Shown: positions 15,809-24,319 of the stretch, piece by piece
Layout of the letters: every line of letters begins with the position of its first letter
How positions within the stretch are numbered: the first letter of the stretch is position 1
NCBI RefSeq assembly: GCF_014648655.1
Contig: NZ_BMRN01000008.1
Location: 1-64,000 of the forward strand
DNA from: Streptomyces atratus
GTDB lineage: Bacteria > Actinomycetota > Actinomycetes > Streptomycetales > Streptomycetaceae
Length of the DNA stretch: 64,000 nt
Direction of reading: 5' to 3'
Notes under the pieces: generated by a model
Database searches by the model: none
The model's input: only the letters and a program-made list of their open reading frames with translations
Told to the model about the DNA's origin: nothing
Position numbers and translations under genes: made by a program

Positions 15809-16183
15809 CAGATAGGCGGCGCCGTCGGCCACCGCGCGGACTCCCGCGATGAGCTCCTCGGGCTCGCCCGACTTGATCAGGAAGCCCGCGGCGCCGCCTC
15901 CGAGCGCCTGGAGGATGTAGTCGTCCTCACCGAAGGTCGTGAGCATCACGACCCCCGTCTCCGGCACCGTGCGCCGGATCTCGGCCGCCGCCTCGATGCC
16001 GTTCATCCCGGGCATCCGGATGTCGAGCACGGCAACGGCCGGGCGATGGCGGCGGACCAGCTCCACGGCGTCGTGCCCGTCGGCGGCCTCGGCGACGACA
16101 TCGATTTCCGGATCGGTGGACAGAACGGAGCCCACACCCTTGCGGATCATCGGCTCGTCGTCGGCGATCAGCACCCGGATCAC
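15497..16183 (-). CDS. NarL/LuxR-family response regulator
   Basis: 228 residues. The receiver domain (1-120) has the acidic pocket ADDEP, the phospho-acceptor Asp in AVAVLDIRMPGMNG (about residue 54), the Thr in MLTTFGEDDY and the Lys in FLIKSGEPEEL. The LuxR-type DNA-binding domain (about 158-222) includes LTGRERDVLAFLGSGLSNGQ and EGTVKAHVSSILARLG. Start is GTG 16183. It lies 34 bp downstream of the histidine kinase gene on the same strand and is its evident partner. Its 3' end overlaps the PAP2 reading frame by about 310 bp in convergent orientation. Confidence 0.95.
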   Translation of the reverse strand: MIRVLIADDEPMIRKGVGSVLSTDPEIDVVAEAADGHDAVELVRRHRPAVAVLDIRMPGMNGIEAAAEIRRTVPETGVVMLTTFGEDDYILQALGGGAAGFLIKSGEPEELIAGVRAVADGAAYLSPKVAARVVAHLSATGAGALAGRRTAARERVRALTGRERDVLAFLGSGLSNGQIARRLHVVEGTVKAHVSSILARLGVDNRAAAAVVAHEAGIVAPAEPPPER

Positions 16184-16217
16184 CGGCCGCTCACCGTCCC
16201 TTCCCCGCGCAGCGGAA

Positions 16218-17642
16218 TCATGGGGTCAGGGCCTCCTTCGACATCAGCCTGCCGTTTTGGAAGCAGAGCCGGTAGGCGTCCCCGGACCGGTCGTCGAAGC
16301 GGTCCGCCGTCATCGCGTAGTACTCGCACGTGGTGTCCTTTCCCTTCGGTTCCCCGGCCACCGGCCGCTGGGTGGTCTGGCGCTCGGGCAGCAGCCGTTT
16401 CACCGTGTCCCGATCCTGTCCCACCCGCAGCCGGGCGTAGTCGCCCGGGTCCAGCACGGACTGCCGGGCCGAGCGGATGTCCCAGCCCATGAGGGCGGCA
16501 CTCAGCACCGCCCACGCCACCAGGGGCAGCACGACCGCCGTGGCCAGCGCCCGGCGGGCACGGCTGCGGGCGTGCCGGTGTTCCGGGGGCAGTGCCGGAG
16601 CCGACGCCCGGGGTGCCGCGGCCGGGCGGCGGGCGGGCGGGGTGCGCGGTATCCGCGCGGTGACCGCGAAGCCGCCCTCGTACGGACCGTGCTCGAACAT
16701 GCCGCCCGCCAGCCGCACCCGTTCGTCGAGCCCGATCAGCCCTCGCCCCGTGCCCGGTACGCCCTCCGGGCCGCCCCGCGCGGGCGAGGGTCCGTTCTGT
16801 ACCCGGACCGTCGTCTCCTCGGCGGTGTGCGTCACCCGCACGCTCACCCGTGCGTGCGGCGCGTGCTTGGCCGCATTGGTCAGGGACTCCTGGACGACCC
16901 GGTGGGCGGCCCGTGCGGCCGATGGCGACACCCCGTCGGCGTCGCCGTCGATCCGCAGGGCGACCGCGAGGCCGGCGGCTGCGGCCTCCTCGACCAGCCG
17001 GGGAATGCCGGGTCCGGGCGGCCGCGGCGGCTCGTCGTCCGCCTCCTCGCGCAGGATGCCGATCACCTCGCCGAGCCGCTCCACCGAAGCGGCCGCCCGG
17101 GCCCGGATCTCCCCGGCCGCGGTCCGCTGGGCCTCGTCCAGGCCGGGGGCGAGTTTGAGGGCGCCCGCCGACAGGGCGATGAGACTGAGGTCGTGCCCGA
17201 GGACGTCGTGCATGTCCTGGGCGATCCGGGCCCGCTCCCGGGAACGCGCCTGTTCGGCGACGAGCTGCTGTTCGCGCTCCAGCCGGCCGGCCCGCTCCCA
17301 GCCCGCCCGGACGAGTTCCTGGTACTGGCGCCAGAAGCGCCCGGCGAACCAGGGCAGCATCGCGGCCACCGCCACCACCGCGACGAACCGCCCCGCCATC
17401 AGCAGCCACGAGGGCACCAGGGCCACTGCCACGACTCCGCCCGCGACGACCGCGATGAGCAGGAGGACCGTGGGTCCGGTCCTTCCCGGCTCCCGGCCGG
17501 CGAAGAAGGCCGCCGCCGCCGCGAGCAGGGCCCACCACGAACTGACGGCGCTCAGTCCGACACAGACCGCCGCGACAACGGTCAGAAGGCTCCCCGGTTC
17601 GACGGCCCGCCGGGCCGCACCGCTGATCATTGCTCTGTACAC
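16218..17642 (-). CDS. sensor histidine kinase (HisKA_3) with unusual C-terminal membrane segment and outer domain
   Basis: About 474 residues (GTG 17642; an ATG at 17630 is also possible). The N-terminus has four hydrophobic segments. The phospho-acceptor helix reads ERARIAQDMHDVLGHDLSLI, with His at about 164, followed by an ATPase domain with ESLTNAAKHAPHARV and a glycine-rich GTGRGLIGLDERV. Unusually, after the kinase core comes a proline/arginine linker, one more transmembrane helix (ALATAVVLPLVAWAVLSAAL, about 375-395) and about 75 residues with two cysteines (DTTCEYYAMTADRF, AYRLCFQNG). If that domain lies outside, it could sense an envelope signal or hold a ligand. Operon with the response regulator at 15497. 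Confidence 0.93.
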   Translation of the reverse strand: MYRAMISGAARRAVEPGSLLTVVAAVCVGLSAVSSWWALLAAAAAFFAGREPGRTGPTVLLLIAVVAGGVVAVALVPSWLLMAGRFVAVVAVAAMLPWFAGRFWRQYQELVRAGWERAGRLEREQQLVAEQARSRERARIAQDMHDVLGHDLSLIALSAGALKLAPGLDEAQRTAAGEIRARAAASVERLGEVIGILREEADDEPPRPPGPGIPRLVEEAAAAGLAVALRIDGDADGVSPSAARAAHRVVQESLTNAAKHAPHARVSVRVTHTAEETTVRVQNGPSPARGGPEGVPGTGRGLIGLDERVRLAGGMFEHGPYEGGFAVTARIPRTPPARRPAAAPRASAPALPPEHRHARSRARRALATAVVLPLVAWAVLSAALMGWDIRSARQSVLDPGDYARLRVGQDRDTVKRLLPERQTTQRPVAGEPKGKDTTCEYYAMTADRFDDRSGDAYRLCFQNGRLMSKEALTP

Positions 17643-18036
17643 CCGTACGACGGTACGCAGCCGAGGGGCGTCCCGGCACTGCCGAAAGTCAACCCTGCGC
17701 GTGCGGTGTCCCTGTCACCCCGTTGTCATGCGTGCGCTGTGCCCCGGCGTCGACAGCGCAGACCGGACCGGCTTGCCGGAGATCCTGTCGGGCCCGACTC
17801 GGCGGGAGCAGTGGTTCTGATGGGGCATGAGCTCGTCGACCGTACCGGCCGTCGCCGTCGCCGTCGCCATCGAGTCGAACGGTGTGCTCCATGAGCAGGA
17901 CGGTCGGCTGTTCACTCGTGGCATTCCCCGCCGGCCCGGTCGTGCACTCCGGACAAGCGCGTCATCAGCTTGCAGCCACGGGCGGGACGCCCCGAGCGTG
18001 GAGTCGGCGTCCCCCCGGGCTGTCTGCTCGGTCGGC
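17643..18036. other. intergenic, no supported gene
   Basis: Between the start of the histidine kinase gene and the stop of the bL37-type gene. Frames in it are low-complexity and I see no RNA gene or clear hairpin. Confidence 0.5.
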
Positions 18037-18111
18037 TCAGGCGTTGGGACGCTTGCCGTGATTGGCCTTCTTCTTCTTGCGGCCGCGGCGCTTGTTTCCT
18101 CGCTTCGCCAT
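18037..18111 (-). CDS. bL37-type ribosomal protein (24 aa)
   Basis: A complete 24-codon gene that most gene finders miss. It starts MAKRGNKRRGRKKKK and ends ANHGKRPNA. This matches the small basic protein bL37 found bound to 23S rRNA in the mycobacterial large ribosomal subunit, which also starts MAKRG and ends in ANHGKRPN followed by one residue. ATG 18111 is preceded by GAGGGAGA. Half the residues are Arg or Lys, as expected for an rRNA-binding peptide. It stands alone and should be highly expressed. Confidence 0.85.
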   Translation of the reverse strand: MAKRGNKRRGRKKKKANHGKRPNA

Positions 18112-18155
18112 GCTGCACATCTCCCTCATTCAGGATGTTTCGGGCCTTCGTCAGT

Positions 18156-18392
18156 CTAGGTTCGACCCGGTGCAGCCGCATCGGAGGCGCTCCGCGGCCG
18201 GGTGCGCAGCGCCTGCGTGAACCACGTGAATGCCGGTGCCGGGTCGTCCGGGGGAGGCCAGGCGTTGATCACAGCGAGCAGCTCCAGGTACCGCTGCCGG
18301 CGGGGGTCGTTCGCGGTCTCCAACAGGGTCAGCAGTCGTTGGCGGAGGGCGAGGTCGTCGGGGTGGCCGATGCCGTGTGCGTAATCGGTCAT
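18156..18392 (-). CDS. conserved hypothetical protein (78 aa)
   Basis: Starts MTDYAHGIGHPDDLALRQRL and continues as two or three helices with LLETANDPRRQRYLELLAVI, then a tryptophan- and proline-containing stretch and a basic disordered end. It reads like a MerR-C-terminal or TipA-like helical bundle but is too short to assign. It lies 44 bp upstream of the bL37-type gene on the same strand, so the two may be cotranscribed. Function unknown. Confidence 0.7.
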   Translation of the reverse strand: MTDYAHGIGHPDDLALRQRLLTLLETANDPRRQRYLELLAVINAWPPPDDPAPAFTWFTQALRTRPRSASDAAAPGRT

Positions 18393-18532
18393 GACCGGTT
18401 CGACGATCGGATCCGTGTGTGGCGCGTGCCCCCACTCTCACGCCTCCCCCTGCGGGAGACTCAAGCCCCGGTCACGTCGTAACGTGTCTCCTTCACATCC
18501 GCACCATCCGCACCATCCCGTGGGGGGAATCC

Positions 18533-19129
18533 ATGTCGTACGGCTATCCGCCGCCTCAGCCGGATCAACAGCCGTCGGCGTACCAGCAGTGGCCGCAGCC
18601 GGGCCCGGGAGCGGGCGGCTTTCCGCAGCCGCCGAAGAAGTCCCGTACCGGGCTGATCGTCACGCTGTCCGTGGTGGGTGGGGTGGCTGTCCTGCTGGCC
18701 ATCGGCGTGCTGATCGCCACCTCGGTCGGCAGTAACTCGTCGTCGGACAAGTCGAATCCGCCGTCGGTGGAGGCCACGGAGGGCGGTGCTCCTGTGGAGG
18801 GCGGGGCGTCCGGCGTGCCCACCGAGCCGCCTGCTGCGGGGGACGCGGGGGCCGAGGACGATGTGCGGATCACCAGTTGTGAGCTGGACTCGGTGACGCA
18901 GTGGCCCGCGGCGGATGTGGAGATCGTGAACCACACCGGGGCGCGGGCGTCCTACATCGTGAACGTGGAGTTCGTGGACGGGAACGGTACGCGCCACGGC
19001 GAGGGGCTGACGTCGTCTTCCGACCTGGATGCCGGGCAGAAGTCCGTGGGGAAGGCCCAGGGGCTGGGGAAATTCACGGGCAAGCTCACGTGCAGGGTCG
19101 CGAAGGTGTCGCGGTTCCCGGCGCCCTAG
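18533..19129 (+). CDS. membrane-anchored protein with FxLYD-like outer domain
   Basis: 198 residues. A Pro/Gln/Gly-rich cytoplasmic N-terminus (about 1-38) is followed by KKSR, one transmembrane helix (TGLIVTLSVVGGVAVLLAIG), a Ser/Glu/Pro-rich spacer and a C-terminal beta domain (about 115-198) with WPAADVEIVNHTGARASYIV and two cysteines likely paired. This resembles FxLYD/DUF4352-type extracellular domains of actinobacterial surface proteins. ATG 18533 is preceded by GGGGGGAA. Role unknown, possibly ligand binding at the cell surface. Confidence 0.8.
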   Translation: MSYGYPPPQPDQQPSAYQQWPQPGPGAGGFPQPPKKSRTGLIVTLSVVGGVAVLLAIGVLIATSVGSNSSSDKSNPPSVEATEGGAPVEGGASGVPTEPPAAGDAGAEDDVRITSCELDSVTQWPAADVEIVNHTGARASYIVNVEFVDGNGTRHGEGLTSSSDLDAGQKSVGKAQGLGKFTGKLTCRVAKVSRFPAP

Positions 19130-19349
19130 CCCCGGCACCGTAGCCCCAGCCGTTCGGCTCCGGGTTCGGCCCCGGCCGTTCGGCTCCGACTGTTCGCGGA
19201 CCGGATTTCCCGCGTGACGCACGGCTGCCCGGCTTCACCGCCGCGCTTCCCGGGGCGTCACCCGTATGGATGCGTCCGGGTGGTAGCCCGGGAAGACGCC
19301 ACGCAGGGTCGGTTCTGTCTTGCAGTCCCGCTCCGGCCAAGGAGTTCCC

Positions 19350-19784
19350 ATGGCACATTCAGCGCATGCGACCGGCTCGGCCCGTTCCGCCGGCCAGGAG
19401 GACATCAACCCCTGGGCGGCCGGCGGGATCACGTTCGCCGGCGTGCTGCTTCTCGTCGACGGCGTCTTCGGAGTGATCAAGGGCATCAGCGGTATCGCCT
19501 CCGACCAGGTCTACGCGCGCATGAGCAACTACACGTTCAAGTTCGATGTGACCGCATGGGGATGGATCCACCTCGTCCTCGGCATCCTGCTCGGATTCGT
19601 CGGCTGGGGCATCCTCAAAGGCGCCACCTGGGCCCGTGCCACGGGTGTCGTACTTGCCGCCGTCAACCTGGTCATGAACTTCATGTGGCTGCCGTACCAG
19701 CCGACCTGGGCGATCATCTCCATCGCCATCGACACATTCGTGATCTGGGCCCTGTGCACGGAGACCTCGAAGGCGGTCATCTGA
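19350..19784 (+). CDS. DUF7144-family membrane protein
   Basis: 144 residues with four transmembrane helices: AAGGITFAGVLLLVDGVFGV, GWIHLVLGILLGFVGWGIL, ATGVVLAAVNLVMNFMWL and AIISIAIDTFVIWALC. The loop between helices 1 and 2 has SDQVYARMSNYTFKFDVTAW, characteristic of the DUF7144 family, common in Streptomyces and without known function. ATG 19350 has AAGGA 6 nt upstream. A single gene; the spacer to the next gene (19785-19885) includes a GC-rich inverted repeat typical of a terminator. Confidence 0.85.
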   Translation: MAHSAHATGSARSAGQEDINPWAAGGITFAGVLLLVDGVFGVIKGISGIASDQVYARMSNYTFKFDVTAWGWIHLVLGILLGFVGWGILKGATWARATGVVLAAVNLVMNFMWLPYQPTWAIISIAIDTFVIWALCTETSKAVI

Positions 19785-19885
19785 GCCGTCAGGGTGTACG
19801 GGCCCGGCCCGGCCTTCCTGGGCGGAGGCCGGTCCACGCCGGCCCTTGCCATGAGCGGGTGCCGTGAGTGAGTGAAGGGACTGCG

Positions 19886-21235
19886 GTGTCGAAGGAGAAC
19901 ACGGAAGAGCTTGTCGCCCTTGCCGCCGAGGCGTATGTCTACGGCTGTCCGCTGGTCCATGACCTGTCGGCGGTCGAGGACTTCATGCACACGGGCTTCG
20001 GTCCGCTGCCGCCCACCCCCTTCAACCACTTCGCGCACTCCGCTCAACTGGATCTCCCTTACACGCACTTCGTGTCCGCCGACAACGACACCGTCCACTC
20101 GATCGCCCACCTCGACCTCTCCGGCGGTCCGGTCGTGCTCCATGTCCCCGACACGGACGGCGCGTACTACGTGCTGCAGTTCGTGGACGCCTGGACCAAC
20201 AACTTCGCGTACGTCGGCCGCCGTGCCACCGGTACGGGGGCCGGGGACTGGCTCGTCGTGCCGCCGGGCTGGTCGGGCAGCGTGCCCGACGGGGTGCGCG
20301 GGGTGATCGACGCACCGACCTCCGTCGTCTCCGTCATCGGCCGCAACGCCTGCAACGGTCCGGAGGACCTGGAACGGGTGCGCGCCCTTCAGGCACAGTT
20401 CGCCCTCACGCATCTCGAACCGGGCACTCATCGCACGGGACTGCCCGCGCCCGACTCCGACGTACCGGAGCCGCTGCGGTTCTTCGAGCAGCTCAGGGTC
20501 TGGATGGCGGACTTCCCGCCGTCCGCGGCCGACCAGGCCTATCAGGACCGGTTCCAGCCGCTGGAGCTGCTGGAGGAGGGGCCCTCGCCGTACGTGTCCG
20601 CCGACCCCGCCCTCGTACACGCACTGACCGAGGGCCTCGCGCGGGGCAGAGCGCGGGTGGAGGAGGCGAGCCGGCCCGCGGCGGCGCGCGAGGGCTGGGA
20701 GATGGATCCGCATCTCTTCGACTACAACCTCGACTGGCACGGCGTCGGGGTTGTCGACTCCCCGCAGTGGCGGATCACTGACCGCGAGGCCTCCTATCCG
20801 GCCAGAGCGGTGGCGGCACGGACCGTGCTGTGGGGGAGCCACGGGTATGAGGCGGTGTACGCGCACACCGTCCGCGACGCCGACGGTGAGCAGCTGAACG
20901 GCGCCCACTCCTATGTGCTGCGCTTCGAGCGGCAGCCGCCGGTCGAAGCGTTCTGGTCCGTGACCATGTACGGCCTGCCGGACCATCGCCTCGTCGAGAA
21001 TCCGGCCGCGCGGTACTCGATCGGTGACCGTACGCCTGGTCTCGTGTACGGCGAGGACGGTTCGCTGACGGTCCACATCCAGAGGGAGCGTCCGGCCGAC
21101 CCGGATGCGGCGGCGAACTGGCTGCCCGCGCCCGACGGGGATTTCCGGCCCGTGCTCGGGCTCTATACGCCGGGGCCGGAGATCCTCGACGGTACGTACG
21201 AGATCCCCGCCGTCGAACGGAGCGGTGAGCGGTGA
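19886..21235 (+). CDS. DUF1254/DUF1214 protein
   Basis: About 449 residues. The N-terminal part (EAYVYGCPLVHDLSAVEDFM ... FNHFAHSAQLDLPYTHFVSA) is the DUF1254 domain, and the C-terminal part (VEAFWSVTMYGLPDHRLVEN) is DUF1214. These paired domains occur in soluble or exported proteins of unknown enzymatic role. This copy has no signal peptide. I prefer GTG 19886, with GAAGGGA 5 nt upstream; GTG 19868 is also in frame. Single gene. Confidence 0.85.
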   Translation: MSKENTEELVALAAEAYVYGCPLVHDLSAVEDFMHTGFGPLPPTPFNHFAHSAQLDLPYTHFVSADNDTVHSIAHLDLSGGPVVLHVPDTDGAYYVLQFVDAWTNNFAYVGRRATGTGAGDWLVVPPGWSGSVPDGVRGVIDAPTSVVSVIGRNACNGPEDLERVRALQAQFALTHLEPGTHRTGLPAPDSDVPEPLRFFEQLRVWMADFPPSAADQAYQDRFQPLELLEEGPSPYVSADPALVHALTEGLARGRARVEEASRPAAAREGWEMDPHLFDYNLDWHGVGVVDSPQWRITDREASYPARAVAARTVLWGSHGYEAVYAHTVRDADGEQLNGAHSYVLRFERQPPVEAFWSVTMYGLPDHRLVENPAARYSIGDRTPGLVYGEDGSLTVHIQRERPADPDAAANWLPAPDGDFRPVLGLYTPGPEILDGTYEIPAVERSGER

Positions 21236-21366
21236 GGTGAGCGGAACCGGGAGTGGCGAAGCGATGCGAGGTTGATGCCATCGGCAGATGCTCGCCTCGC
21301 CCGCTTCTTGTCGCAGACGCACGCCCCCGCCCTCCCGTTGTCAGTGGCCCGGGTCACACTGGACTC

Positions 21367-21591
21367 ATGTGCCGCAGCATCAAGACCCTTCGCCCGCCCG
21401 CCCTCCCCGAAGAGGCCACCGAGGAGGACATCCGGGCTGCCGCCCTGCAGTTCGTACGCAAGGTGTCCGGCTTCCGGGCTCCGGCCGCGCACAACCAGGA
21501 GGTGTTCGACCGGGCCGTCGACGAGATCGCCGAGGCGACCGCCAGGCTGCTGGACGGTCTGGAGATACGGGGCGCCGTCAGGACGTCGTAG
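21367..21591 (+). CDS. DUF2277-family protein (74 aa)
   Basis: Starts MCRSIKTLRPPALPEEATEE and contains AALQFVRKVSGFRAP, the DUF2277 pattern of small conserved actinobacterial proteins of unknown function. Its last 14 bp overlap the end of the DedA gene, which runs toward it. Confidence 0.88.
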   Translation: MCRSIKTLRPPALPEEATEEDIRAAALQFVRKVSGFRAPAAHNQEVFDRAVDEIAEATARLLDGLEIRGAVRTS

Positions 21592-22255
21592 TGGCCGTCG
21601 CGGTCGATGCCTGGGCGGCGGCTTCCGCTGCCGGGCGCCGCATGACGTACGCGGCCAGGGCGCCCGCCACGAACAGGGCGAGGACCGAAACGGCCGTGCC
21701 CACCCAGGTCGCGCCGAGCCACTGGGCGCCGAAGTAGCCGAGGCCCACGCTGTAACCGGCCCAGGCCACGCCCGCCAGGGCCGACCAGGGCAGGAATTCC
21801 TTCGCCTTGCGATGCGCGGCGCCCGCGCCCAGGGAGACGACCGAGCGTCCGGCCGGGGCGAAGCGGGCGATGACGACGAGGATGCCGCCGCCCCGGGCCA
21901 GGGCGGTGCCGAGGCGTTCCTGCGCGGAGGTGAGCCGGCGGGAGCGGGCGATGGCCCGGTCCAGGCGCTCGCCACCGCGCCAGGCCAGCCGGTACGCGAC
22001 GAGGTCGCCGAGCACCGAGGCGGTGGCCGCGCACAGGATCAGGGCAAGGAGGGAGGGGACCTCGGGTACCTGCTCGGCGCCGTGCGTCGCGGAGGCCGCG
22101 CCTGCGACGGTCGTCGAACCGGCGGCTGCCGTGGCAGCGGCGATCACCAGGACTCCGCTGGGCAGCACGGGCAGAAAGACGTCCAGGAGCACCGAGACCG
22201 CGACCACGGCGTAGATCCATGGGCTGCCGGTCAGCGCACCCACACTCTCAAGCAC
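21578..22255 (-). CDS. DedA-family membrane protein
   Basis: 225 residues, GTG 22255 with GGGGAG 8 nt upstream. Four or five hydrophobic segments flank the hallmark GILVVIARFAPAGRSVVSLG, the DedA/VTT motif with its Arg and Gly residues in a re-entrant loop. DedA proteins act as lipid flippases or scramblases, for example recycling undecaprenyl phosphate. The C-terminus is Ala/Thr-rich. Convergent with the DUF2277 gene. Confidence 0.9.
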   Translation of the reverse strand: MLESVGALTGSPWIYAVVAVSVLLDVFLPVLPSGVLVIAAATAAAGSTTVAGAASATHGAEQVPEVPSLLALILCAATASVLGDLVAYRLAWRGGERLDRAIARSRRLTSAQERLGTALARGGGILVVIARFAPAGRSVVSLGAGAAHRKAKEFLPWSALAGVAWAGYSVGLGYFGAQWLGATWVGTAVSVLALFVAGALAAYVMRRPAAEAAAQASTATATTTS

Positions 22256-22381
22256 CTACTACTCCCCGATCCGGAACAACGCCGCGACGTCGCAGGGGAG
22301 CGGCAGGAGCGGCAGGGCCAGCTGTACAGCGTACGCCTGAGGCTCATCCGGTGATCTACAAATACGGATGATGTTGGAAAG

Positions 22382-22429
22382 CTCACGTACACCCGGAAAT
22401 GGGAAGCCTGGGTTCCGGGTGTACGTGAG
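22382..22429 (-). terminator. strong stem-loop downstream of doxX-like gene
   Basis: Perfect 17-bp arms (22382-22398 and 22413-22429, containing CACGTACACCCGG and its complement) around a 14-nt loop. It lies 80 bp after the stop of the DoxX gene on the minus strand. Confidence 0.8.
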
Positions 22430-22508
22430 AGAACGGCCCGTGAGCGGAAGGGGCGGTCCGGTCGTGATCGGGCCGTGACGGCCGTCGGTGGGGCCGTCAC
22501 TCCGGTCG

Positions 22509-22967
22509 TCAGACCGTTACGGCCGGTGCCTGCTCGCGTGCGCGGTCCTCGCTGTCGCTCTCCGCGCCGCCCCGGCTGAACAGCCGGTCCAGGGCCAGCG
22601 CGCCGGGGCCGGTGAAGATCAGCAGGAGGAACACCCAGCAGAAGACGGCCGAGGGCTCGCCGCCGTTCTGCAGCGGGAAGAGCGCCTCGGGCTGGTGGAC
22701 CTTGAAGTACGCGTACGCCATGGAGCCGGAGGAGATCAGGGCGGCGATGCGGGTGCCCAGGCCGAGCACCACCAGGCTGCCGCCGACGAGCTGGATGACC
22801 GCCGCGTACCAGCCGGGCCAGGTTCCGGCGGGTATGGAACCGCCGCCCATCGCGCCGCCGAGGACGCCGAAGAGAGAGGCGGCGCCGTGGCAGGCGAAGA
22901 GCAGGCCCATGACGATCCGGAACAGGGCGAGGGCATAGGGCTGAGCCTGGTTCAGGCGTGTGTGCAT
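22509..22967 (-). CDS. DoxX-family membrane protein
   Basis: 152 residues with four transmembrane helices. Typical DoxX features are the N-terminal LALFRIVMGLLFACHGAASL, GWYAAVIQLVGGSLVVLGLG and the C-terminal FCWVFLLLIFTGPGALALDR. DoxX proteins are linked to redox and thiol stress in actinobacteria. A disordered acidic tail follows. Single gene with its own terminator at 22382-22429. Confidence 0.9.
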   Translation of the reverse strand: MHTRLNQAQPYALALFRIVMGLLFACHGAASLFGVLGGAMGGGSIPAGTWPGWYAAVIQLVGGSLVVLGLGTRIAALISSGSMAYAYFKVHQPEALFPLQNGGEPSAVFCWVFLLLIFTGPGALALDRLFSRGGAESDSEDRAREQAPAVTV

Positions 22968-23050
22968 GGGGGGAGGGCTCCTTCGGTCTGGTGGGGACGT
23001 GAACCGATCGAGTGCCCCAGGTTAGGGAAACCTCACCAATGCTTGCAAGT

Positions 23051-23995
23051 TCAACATTTGGTTGCCTGGCTGAAAGTCGTCCCATGGTTGTCGGCCAGGG
23101 GGCGGTCCGGCACCGTCTCCAGCTGCGCACCCTTCTTCGTCGCCTTGGCCTGAACCAATGTCGGCGCAGCTTTCCGGCCATGCAGGGTGAGTGTCATGAG
23201 CTGATTGCCGAACCACGGTCCGCCGGTCCTGCGCCAGTGGACCGGAGGTGTGCCCGTCCGCCCGTGCCGCGCCGGCAGTCGGCCGAGCCGCCGCCCCGCC
23301 CGGCTCCAGCCGAAGCGGAAGCCGGCCCTGAGCGGGCCGGGGATCGAGTTGTGCACAGGGGAGCAGGTCAGCTGAAGGATGCGTGCCTCCGGGGCGCCGC
23401 CGGGCACCCCGGCCGGCCATGCCGGCTCCGCGATGTGCGCGTGGTGCACATCGCCCGACAGCGCGCATACCGACGCCGGGGCGTCCGGCCCGCGGCCCGC
23501 CTGCCGGATCAGCTCGGTCAGCTCCCCGAAGGGGTCGGGGAAGGCCGCCCAATGTTCCAGGTCGGAGCGTTGGCGCAGCTTCTCGCCGAAGCGCGCCCAG
23601 CGCCCCTCGGGCCCGCCGCGCTCGCCACGGCGCAGCGCGGCGTTCCACTGCTCCGCGTCGTGGACGTGCGGCGGCAGGAGCCACGGCAGCGAAGTGCCGA
23701 TCAGGAGATGGTCGTACGAACCGGGGTCGGCAAGGGCTTCCTCGCGCCCCAGCGGGCCTCTTCGGCGTCGAGCACCGACCGCCGCTGCTCGTCGAGCTCG
23801 CGGGCCGCGCGGGTGTCCACCATCAGCAGCCGTACTCGGCCGAAAACACGTCGGTAGCTCCAGCGCGTACGGGTCGGTTCGGCGTACGGGTCGGTTCGGC
23901 GTCCGCCTCGGCAGCGAAGCGGCGCAGCGTCTCGGTGCCGTCCGGGGTGGCGCGGACCGCGGCGTAGAGCGGGTCGGCGGTCAGCTCGGCGCCGC
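23051..23995 (-). pseudogene. PhoD-like metallophosphatase, truncated and twice frameshifted
   Basis: Three reading frames joined in order read like the C-terminal half of a Streptomyces PhoD-type phosphatase: ELTADPLYAAVRATPDG, then RLLMVDTRAARELDEQ, then DHLLIGTSLPWLLPPHVHDA ... CALSGDVHHAHIAEPAW. The last part carries the metal-binding GDVHH motif. The first break (around 23870-23910) is a 17-bp tandem duplication (unit beginning GCCGAACCGACCCGTAC on the minus strand). The second, near 23745, is a one-base loss between EARWG and EEALADPG. The N-terminal half with the other metal ligands is absent, so the gene is dead. Confidence 0.85.
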
Positions 23996-24043
23996 CGAGA
24001 CAGCAGCGCGCCGGCCGCTCGAACCCTGCCGACTTCCCTCGTC

Positions 24044-24319
24044 TCACCGTGGTTCGACGCATCTGACGGAGTGTTCGGAGCGCCGGTAGGCGGGCGAGAG
24101 CAGATGGACCACTTCGTATTCTCCGCCGGGGCAGTCGTCGTTCAACACTCGCGTATCGATCAGCAGGCGGTTCACGGTGTGCCCGTCGCGTTCCAAGAGG
24201 TCTCTCAGGAACGTTTCGGGAGCTGCCCTGAGCGCACTCTGCTCGGCCTCGGTCAGTTCAAGTCTGTAGACCTCAACGGCGGATGCTTCAACTTCCGTCG
24301 GGCGGTGGACGGTAGCCAT
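24044..24319 (-). CDS. conserved hypothetical protein (91 aa)
   Basis: From ATG 24319 (GAGAGGTG upstream) it reads MATVHRPTEVEASAVEVYRL and continues ELTEAEQSALRAAPETFLRD, then DGHTVNRLLIDTRVLNDDCP and a final beta strand EVVHLL. The ordered alternation and good ribosome site indicate a real gene. I do not recognise the family. Its 3' end lies beside the decayed PhoD gene; the two may once have been separated by lost sequence. Confidence 0.7.
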   Translation of the reverse strand: MATVHRPTEVEASAVEVYRLELTEAEQSALRAAPETFLRDLLERDGHTVNRLLIDTRVLNDDCPGGEYEVVHLLSPAYRRSEHSVRCVEPR

